A stretch of DNA of 5,638 bases, taken from NCBI GenBank assembly GCA_050115015.1, contig JASFRI010000293.1:1-5638 (forward strand), given 5' to 3'. Under the pieces are notes generated by a model. It made no database searches. It had not been told where the DNA came from and worked only from the letters and a program-made list of their open reading frames with translations. Positions 1 through 4,147 of the stretch are shown one piece after another (the first letter of the stretch is position 1; each line of letters starts with the position of its first letter). The stretch is from JASFRI01 sp050115015 (GTDB taxonomy: Bacteria > Acidobacteriota > Polarisedimenticolia > CBDVAL01). The position numbers and the translations under genes are program-made.

Positions 1-2
1 CG

Positions 3-194
3 GGGACGGAACCGTCCGGCTGGGGGTATTCTATTGTCCTCTACCGGAGATGGCTCGAGCTTCCCGGTCCGGGCCAGGGGCGGGGCGCGCCGACGCGCAC
101 CCGGAGGAGGCACGCGGCCGGGGACCACCTGCACGGGGGGAGCCCCGCGACGGAGGTGGATGTCCCGGCGGGGAGGTTCACGCAGCCGACCTGA
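3..194 (+). CDS. Possible 3' end of an upstream gene (partial)
   Basis: This + strand frame is open from the left edge to a TGA at 192-194, giving 63 codons. All three + frames stay open over most of this stretch, so openness alone means little. What favours this one is base use: by hand count about 87% of its third positions are G or C, against about 67% in each of the other two frames, and the real genes downstream are strongly GC3-biased. The stop falls exactly where the AT-rich promoter region begins, as expected for a gene end. The peptide (GTEPSGWGYSIVLYRRW..., ending FTQPT) is rich in Gly, Arg and Pro, and I recognise no family or motif. It could equally be GC-rich non-coding DNA. The call needs the sequence to the left. 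Confidence 0.33.
   Translation, partial: GTEPSGWGYSIVLYRRWLELPGPGQGRGAPTRTRRRHAAGDHLHGGSPATEVDVPAGRFTQPT
121..166 (+). other. Nested inverted repeat (potential stem-loop)
   Basis: CACCT at 126-130 pairs with AGGTG at 154-158, and the stem can be extended outward by GGGAC (121-125) with GTCCC (162-166) across a small bulge. Inside the loop, CGGGG (134-138) pairs with CCCCG (143-147). No T-run follows on either strand, so this is not a convincing intrinsic terminator. In DNA this GC-rich, such a structure can arise by composition, and it may lie within the coding tail of the upstream gene. Confidence 0.3.
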
Positions 195-210
195 TTGTCA
201 TGGTGACAAT
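194..210. promoter_or_regulatory. Perfect palindrome, candidate operator
   Basis: ATTGTCA-TGG-TGACAAT is a perfect inverted repeat with 7-base arms and a 3-base centre. It ends 7 bases upstream of the TTGACA -35 box of the operon promoter, where an activator or repressor dimer often binds. Its core TGTCATGGTGACA fits the T-N11-A pattern of LysR-type sites, and its TTGT...ACAA ends also resemble GntR-family operators. The regulator is not in the window, so the family cannot be decided. AT-rich arms and the absence of a T-run argue against a terminator. Confidence 0.5.
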
Positions 211-215
211 AATGT

Positions 216-231
216 TATTGACACCGCAATA
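216..231. promoter_or_regulatory. ATTG/CAAT dyad overlapping the -35 box
   Basis: TATTG-ACACCG-CAATA has perfect 5-base arms and a 6-base spacer, and it contains the TTGACA -35 hexamer (218-223). Its centre is 21.5 bases from the centre of the palindrome at 194-210, about two helical turns, so proteins on the two sites would lie on the same face of the DNA. Occupancy here would compete with RNA polymerase. Confidence 0.35.
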
Positions 232-246
232 GGCTGCCGCTAATCT
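218..246 (+). promoter_or_regulatory. Sigma-70-type promoter of the PLP-enzyme operon
   Basis: A perfect -35 TTGACA (218-223) is followed after exactly 17 bases by TAATCT (241-246), which keeps the key T, A and final T of the -10 consensus. Transcription would begin near 253 and give a leader of about 65 bases. A second TTGACA lies at 266-271, but no acceptable -10 is found 16 to 18 bases after it. TACAAT at 301-306 resembles a -10 box but lies just before the ribosome binding site and has no -35 at the right distance. Confidence 0.55.
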
Positions 247-287
247 GGGTTCAGTTCGTATCACGTTGACAAAAAAATAATTAACTT

Positions 288-307
288 CCGATTGAATCGG
301 TACAATC
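288..307. promoter_or_regulatory. Overlapping dyads just upstream of the ribosome binding site
   Basis: CCGATT-G-AATCGG (288-300) is a perfect inverted repeat. Overlapping it, GATTG (290-294) and CAATC (303-307) form a second dyad with an 8-base spacer that reuses the ATTG/CAAT half-site of the two upstream dyads. In RNA the first could fold as a 5-base-pair stem with a 3-base loop, 7 bases before the Shine-Dalgarno. It could be an operator, a small leader hairpin, or chance. Confidence 0.35.
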
Positions 308-313
308 AGGAGG
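308..313 (+). promoter_or_regulatory. Ribosome binding site, AGGAGG
   Basis: A full-consensus AGGAGG lies 4 bases before the ATG at 318 and fixes that start. No other in-frame ATG lies nearby upstream. Confidence 0.8.
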
Positions 314-317
314 CTGC

Positions 318-1484
318 ATGGACAAGACGCCCGCGGTTCGGAACCTGGAGACCCTGGCGGTTCACGGAGGAGAGCGGCGGCCCGGTCCGGAGGGTTCGAT
401 CGTCTTCCCGATCTACCAGGCGACGGTGTTCACCCCGGAGGAGGGGGCGGCGTACCACGACCTGCGCTACATCCGGCTGAACAGCACGCCGACGCAGCGC
501 TACGTGGCGGACAAGATCGCCGCCCTCGAGGGCGGGGAGACGGCGCTCCCGACCGGCTCCGGCATGGCGGCGCTCACCGGGAGCCTCCTCGCCTACCTTC
601 ACGCGGGGGACCATCTGATCGCGGGGGAGTCGCTCTACGGCGGCACCCACAACTTCATCACTCAGTGGGCCGGAGACCTGGGCCTGACGTACACCTTCGT
701 GGATGCGCAGCGCCCCGAGACCTGGGAGGAGGCGCTGCGTCCGGAGACGAAGGTCTTCCTCGTCGAGAGCATCACGAACCCCCTGATGCGCGTGCCGCGT
801 CTGCGGGAACTCGTCGCCTTCGCCCGCGCCCATGACCTGGTCTCGATCATCGACAACACCTTCGCGACGCCCCGGAACCTGCAGCCCCTCGCCCTCGGCT
901 TTGACCTCGTGTTTCACAGCGCCACGAAGTACCTGAACGGCCACTCGGACCTGGTCGCCGGGTGTGTCGTGGGCAGCGTCGAGCGGGTGGAACCGGTGCG
1001 CAAGGCGCTCGGCCTCCTGGGAGGCACGCTGGATCCGCACGCCGCCTATCTGCTGGCCCGCGGGATCAAGACCCTCGCCCTGCGGGTCGAGCGCCAGAAC
1101 GCCAGTGCCATGGCGCTGGCGACGGCGCTGCGGGACCATCCGAAGGTCCTCAAGGTCAACTACCCGGGGCTTCCGGATCACCCCGACCACGACCACGCCC
1201 GCCAGCTCCTTGCGGGCTTCGGGGGGATGCTCAGCCTGCACGTGGACGGGGGAGAGCGTGCGGCGTCCCGTGCCCTCGAAGGCCTGCGCCTGGCTACCCC
1301 GGCGATGAGCCTCGGAGGGGTGGAGACCATCGTGAGCCTGCCGTGCAAGACCTCCCACGCGGGGATGCTGCCGGAGGAGCGCGAGAAGGTCGGCATCACC
1401 GAGGACCTGATGCGGATCAGCACCGGCATCGAGGCGACGGACGACCTGGTGGCCGACTTCCGGCAGGCCCTGGACGGAGCCTGA
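318..1484 (+). CDS. Cys/Met metabolism PLP-dependent lyase or synthase (cystathionine gamma-lyase/gamma-synthase-like)
   Basis: This 388-residue cytosolic fold-type I PLP enzyme has the usual length of the Cys/Met metabolism family (cystathionine gamma-synthase, gamma- and beta-lyase, methionine gamma-lyase). Visible landmarks are the N-terminal ETLAVHGGE with FPIYQATVF (residues 11-38), the PLP-phosphate loop TGSGMAA (79-85), the active-site Tyr107 in SLYGGT, ESITNP (150-155), Asp179 in DNTFATP, the Schiff-base Lys204 in HSATKYLNGHSD, SLGGVET, and Arg366 in RISTG for the substrate carboxylate. Gly109 occupies the place of the special Cys of methionine gamma-lyase (YGCT), so that activity is less likely. 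The usual YSRxxNPT motif is altered to YIRLNSTPT (51-59), marking a side branch of the family. It opens a three-gene PLP operon, and its stop is 3 bases before the next ATG. The family is secure. The reaction (beta- or gamma-elimination, or gamma-replacement) and substrate cannot be told from sequence. Confidence 0.92.
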   Translation: MDKTPAVRNLETLAVHGGERRPGPEGSIVFPIYQATVFTPEEGAAYHDLRYIRLNSTPTQRYVADKIAALEGGETALPTGSGMAALTGSLLAYLHAGDHLIAGESLYGGTHNFITQWAGDLGLTYTFVDAQRPETWEEALRPETKVFLVESITNPLMRVPRLRELVAFARAHDLVSIIDNTFATPRNLQPLALGFDLVFHSATKYLNGHSDLVAGCVVGSVERVEPVRKALGLLGGTLDPHAAYLLARGIKTLALRVERQNASAMALATALRDHPKVLKVNYPGLPDHPDHDHARQLLAGFGGMLSLHVDGGERAASRALEGLRLATPAMSLGGVETIVSLPCKTSHAGMLPEEREKVGITEDLMRISTGIEATDDLVADFRQALDGA

Positions 1485-1487
1485 GCG

Positions 1488-2606
1488 ATGTCCGCCGGGC
1501 TGGATGGCATCCCGACGCCGGCGCTGGTGCTCGACCGCCGGCGCCTGCGGGAGAACGCGGCGACGATGCGGTCGCGGATGGAACGGCACGGGGTGGCGCT
1601 CCGCCCGCACCTGAAGACCGCGAAGTCGGCCCAGGTGGCCCGGGTCCTCACCGATGGCTGCGAGGGCGGGATCACCGTCTCCACGCTGCAGGAGGCCGCG
1701 TACTTCGTCGAGCACGGCTTCCGGGACATCACGTACGCCGTGAGCATCCTCCCCGAGCGCGTCGACCGCGTGGCGGCGCTGCAGCGCGAAGGCGCCCGGG
1801 TGCGCCTGATCACCGACGACCCCGGCGTCGCCCGGGCCCTCGGCGAGCGCGCCGCGGCCCTCGACGCGAGGCTGGACGTGCTGGTCGAGGTGGACTCCGG
1901 CCAGGGGCGCACCGGTGTCCCGCCCACGGGGCCCGAGTTGCTGGAGGTGGCGGAGGCGCTGCGGGCGTCGCCGCGGATCCGCGTGGCGGGGGTGCTGACC
2001 CATGCGGGCCACGCGTACGGCTGCGACGGTCCGGATGGGGTTCGAGCGGTGGCGGAGGAGGAGCGCGCGGGGATCGTCGGTGCGGCCCGCCGGCTCCAGG
2101 ATGCCGGGATCGAGTGCCCCGTCGTGAGCGCCGGATCCACCCCGACGGCGATCCATGCGGCGCGGCTCGACGGGGTGACCGAGATGCGGCCGGGGAACTA
2201 CGCCTTCTTCGACCTGTTCCAGGAGGGGATCGGCAGCTGCTCGCGCGATGCCATCGCGCTCACGGTCCTGGCCGCCGTCCTGGCTCCCGCGCGGCACGGC
2301 CGGATCGTCGTCGACGCCGGCTCCCTGGCGCTGTCCAGCGACCGGGGCGCGAACCGCTTCGGCGAGGTCGGGTACGGCGTCGTGCTCGACGTGGCCGGCC
2401 AGCCCCTGGGGCTCCGGGTGCGGGAGGTGAACCAGGAGCACGGCATCCTCGAGGTGGACGGTCCGGTGCCCTCCCTGCGCCCCGGCACGAGGGTGCGCAT
2501 CCTGCCGAACCACGCGTGCCTGACGGCGGCCATGTTCGACCGCTACCACGTCGTCGAGGGCGAACCGGAGATCATCGAGGAGTGGGAGCGGACGAACCGC
2601 TGGTGA
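1488..2606 (+). CDS. D-serine dehydratase-like / D-threonine aldolase-like fold-type III PLP enzyme
   Basis: This 372-residue protein has an alanine-racemase-type TIM barrel at the N-terminus and a C-terminal beta domain that carries a metal site. It starts with the family signature TPALVLD (10-16). RPHLKTAK (39-46) contains the PLP lysine, Lys43; the family usually reads RPHxKTHK, so the His is Ala here. Other landmarks are EVDSGQGRTG, THAGHAYG (171-178), the phosphate-binding GSTPT (216-220), EMRPGNYAFFD, and PNHACLT near the end. His342 and Cys344 form an H-x-C metal pair, as in zinc-dependent D-serine dehydratases, whereas D-threonine aldolases typically have H-x-D. Elimination from a D-3-hydroxy amino acid to a keto acid and ammonia is therefore the better guess, but aldol cleavage or racemisation remains possible. 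The start is supported by GGAG at 1476-1479, inside the end of the preceding gene. Translational coupling is likely. Confidence 0.88.
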   Translation: MSAGLDGIPTPALVLDRRRLRENAATMRSRMERHGVALRPHLKTAKSAQVARVLTDGCEGGITVSTLQEAAYFVEHGFRDITYAVSILPERVDRVAALQREGARVRLITDDPGVARALGERAAALDARLDVLVEVDSGQGRTGVPPTGPELLEVAEALRASPRIRVAGVLTHAGHAYGCDGPDGVRAVAEEERAGIVGAARRLQDAGIECPVVSAGSTPTAIHAARLDGVTEMRPGNYAFFDLFQEGIGSCSRDAIALTVLAAVLAPARHGRIVVDAGSLALSSDRGANRFGEVGYGVVLDVAGQPLGLRVREVNQEHGILEVDGPVPSLRPGTRVRILPNHACLTAAMFDRYHVVEGEPEIIEEWERTNRW

Positions 2607-2610
2607 GGAG
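2604..2610 (+). promoter_or_regulatory. Ribosome binding site overlapping the upstream stop codon
   Basis: TGAGGAG includes the TGA stop of the preceding gene and lies 6 bases before the ATG at 2617. Termination and re-initiation are therefore physically linked, which supports co-transcription and coupled translation of the decarboxylase. Confidence 0.75.
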
Positions 2611-2616
2611 CGCGAG

Positions 2617-4080
2617 ATGAGCGACCAGGGCGCACTGCCCCCGGAGGAAACGCTGGACCCGCAGGACTGGAACGGCATGCGGGACCTGGGCCACCGGATG
2701 GTGGACACGATGATCGACTACCTGCGGACCGTGCGGGACCGACCGGTCTGGCGCCCGATCCCGCCGGACGTCAAGGCGCGGTTCCGGACGGCCGCGCCGC
2801 GCCGGCCGGAGGGGCCCGAGCAGGCCTGGGAGGACTTCCGGGAGCTCGTGCTGCCGCACCCGCTGGGGAACATCCACCCGAGGTTCTGGGGCTGGGTCAT
2901 CGGCACGGGGACGCCGCTGGGGATGCTGGCGGAGATGCTCGCCGCCGGGATGAACTCGAACGCCGGGGGCTACGATCAGGGCTCGACGCAGGTGGAGACC
3001 CAGGTCATCGAGTGGTGCAAGGAGATGCTCGGGTATCCCTCCGCCGCCAGCGGGCTGCTCGTCAGCGGCGGCTCGGTGGCGAACCTGGTGGGGATCCTCG
3101 TGGGCCGGAACCACGCCGCGGGCTTCGACGTGCGGGTCGACGGGGTGCGGGGGTTCGACGTCGAGCCGGTGGTCTACGCCTCGGAGGAGGTCCACAGCTC
3201 CAACGAGAAGGCCGTCGAGATCGCCGGGCTCGGGGGCCGGAGCCTGCGACGGATCCCGGTGGACCGGGCATACCGCATCGACGTCCCGGCGCTGGAGGCC
3301 GCGATCGCCCGGGACCGCGAGGAGGGCCGCCGGCCGCTCATGATCGTCGGCACCGCCGGCACGGTGAACACGGGCGCCTTCGACGACCTTGAGGCCCTGG
3401 CGCGGATCTCCCGGCGCGAGGGCATGTGGCTGCACGTGGACGGCGCGTTCGGCGCGCTGGCGGCGCTGGATCCCGAGCTCCGCGCGCTGACCCACGGCAT
3501 GGAGATGGCGGATTCCCTCGCCTTCGACCTCCATAAGTGGATGTACGTGCCGTACGAGGCCGGCTGCACCCTCGTCCGGGATCCCGAGGTCCACCGCAGG
3601 GCGTTCTCCCTCATCCCGTCCTACCTTGCCCGGGTTGACCGCGGGCTGGCGGTCGGGGTGGGCAGCTACAGCGAATACGGGCCGGAGCTGTCCCGGGGCT
3701 TCAAGGCTCTCAAGGTCTGGATGTCGATCAAGGAGCACGGCCTCGACCGGTACGCGCGGCTCATCCGCCAGAACGTCGAGCAGGCCCGCTACCTCGCCGC
3801 GAGGGTGGAGGCCGCGGACGACCTGGAACTGCTGGCCCCCGTCCCCCTGAACGTCGTGTGCTTTCGCTACACCGGCGGTGACGGCGCGGACCTGGATACC
3901 CTGAATCGGGAGATCGTGCTCGATCTGCACGAGCGGGGCATCGCCGTGCCGTCGTACACGGTCCTGCGGGACCGGTTCGCCATCCGCGTCGCCATCACGA
4001 ACCACCGCAGCCGCCGCGATGATTTCGATCGGCTCCTGGACGATGTCCGGCGGCTCGGACGGGAACGCGCCGCCGCCTGA
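2617..4080 (+). CDS. Group II PLP-dependent amino-acid decarboxylase (aromatic-L-amino-acid decarboxylase type)
   Basis: This 487-residue fold-type I enzyme matches the aromatic amino acid decarboxylase/tyrosine decarboxylase family in length and layout. The N-terminal segment (LGHRMVDTMIDYL, residues 24-36) is the family's usual swapped dimer arm. HPRFWGWV, SGGSVANL and HSSNEKA follow, with His193 stacking on PLP. TAGTVNTGAFDD begins at 246, HVDGAFGA carries Asp275, which contacts the pyridine nitrogen, and DLHKW carries the Schiff-base Lys307. By eye, Tyr351 in GSYSEYGPELSRGF aligns with the flexible-loop tyrosine of animal DOPA decarboxylase (Tyr332 in human), which separates true decarboxylases from the Phe-containing aldehyde synthases. 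It removes the alpha-carboxylate of an amino acid to give an amine; the substrate is not readable. It is the last gene of the PLP operon, 10 bases after the previous stop. Confidence 0.9.
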   Translation: MSDQGALPPEETLDPQDWNGMRDLGHRMVDTMIDYLRTVRDRPVWRPIPPDVKARFRTAAPRRPEGPEQAWEDFRELVLPHPLGNIHPRFWGWVIGTGTPLGMLAEMLAAGMNSNAGGYDQGSTQVETQVIEWCKEMLGYPSAASGLLVSGGSVANLVGILVGRNHAAGFDVRVDGVRGFDVEPVVYASEEVHSSNEKAVEIAGLGGRSLRRIPVDRAYRIDVPALEAAIARDREEGRRPLMIVGTAGTVNTGAFDDLEALARISRREGMWLHVDGAFGALAALDPELRALTHGMEMADSLAFDLHKWMYVPYEAGCTLVRDPEVHRRAFSLIPSYLARVDRGLAVGVGSYSEYGPELSRGFKALKVWMSIKEHGLDRYARLIRQNVEQARYLAARVEAADDLELLAPVPLNVVCFRYTGGDGADLDTLNREIVLDLHERGIAVPSYTVLRDRFAIRVAITNHRSRRDDFDRLLDDVRRLGRERAAA

Positions 4081-4117
4081 CGCCGTCCCGGCTGCCAGGT
4101 CCGGATCTTGCCAGCGA

Positions 4118-4140
4118 GCCCCCGGGGCAGGGGGTAGAAT
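4118..4140 (+). promoter_or_regulatory. -10 box and GC palindrome before the ada-alkA gene (possible leaderless promoter)
   Basis: TAGAAT (4135-4140) matches the -10 consensus at five of six positions. It is followed by 7 bases and then the ATG at 4148, so a normal transcription start would coincide with the start codon and give a leaderless mRNA. Upstream lies GCCCC-C-GGGGC (4118-4128), a perfect 5-base-arm palindrome in the spacer that might be an operator. TTGCCA (4108-4113) resembles a -35 box but its 21-base spacing is too long. An alternative reading uses AGGGGG (4129-4134) as a Shine-Dalgarno for an ATG at 4139. Confidence 0.45.
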
Positions 4141-4147
4141 GCCCGAC

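Noticed and set aside
4..17. Palindrome GGACGG-AA-CCGTCC as a terminator
   Set aside because: The stem is perfect, but the loop is only 2 bases (4 with a shorter stem) and no T-run follows on either strand. It may simply lie within the coding tail of the upstream gene.
45..181. Possible divergent - strand gene starting near 180
   Set aside because: Only about 46 codons from a GTG to a stop at about 40. There is no helix-turn-helix or other motif, so it is not the missing regulator.
50..232. Small + strand frame (60 codons) starting at an ATG in the left region
   Set aside because: It has no Shine-Dalgarno, third-position GC is low for this genome (about 67%), and it ends inside the promoter dyads.
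301..306. TACAAT as the -10 box of the operon promoter
   Set aside because: No -35 lies 16 to 18 bases upstream (the hexamer there is TAATTA), and the transcript would start inside or just after the Shine-Dalgarno, removing it.
962..2620. Long + strand open frame of about 550 codons in another phase across the first two genes
   Set aside because: Composition is Arg/Gly/Ala/Pro-rich with no domain, and it runs out of phase through both real genes without a ribosome binding site.
306..2708. Very long - strand open frame of about 800 codons opposite the first two genes
   Set aside because: It is an antisense shadow. The first two genes share the same frame phase, and in DNA with almost only G/C third positions the opposite strand loses its stop codons. 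The translation is low-complexity (Arg, Gly, Pro, His rich) with no motif, while the + strand frames hold complete known enzyme families.
4081..4134. Intrinsic terminator after the decarboxylase gene
   Set aside because: There are GC-rich dyads, but no stable stem followed by a T-run, so read-through into the repair genes cannot be excluded.
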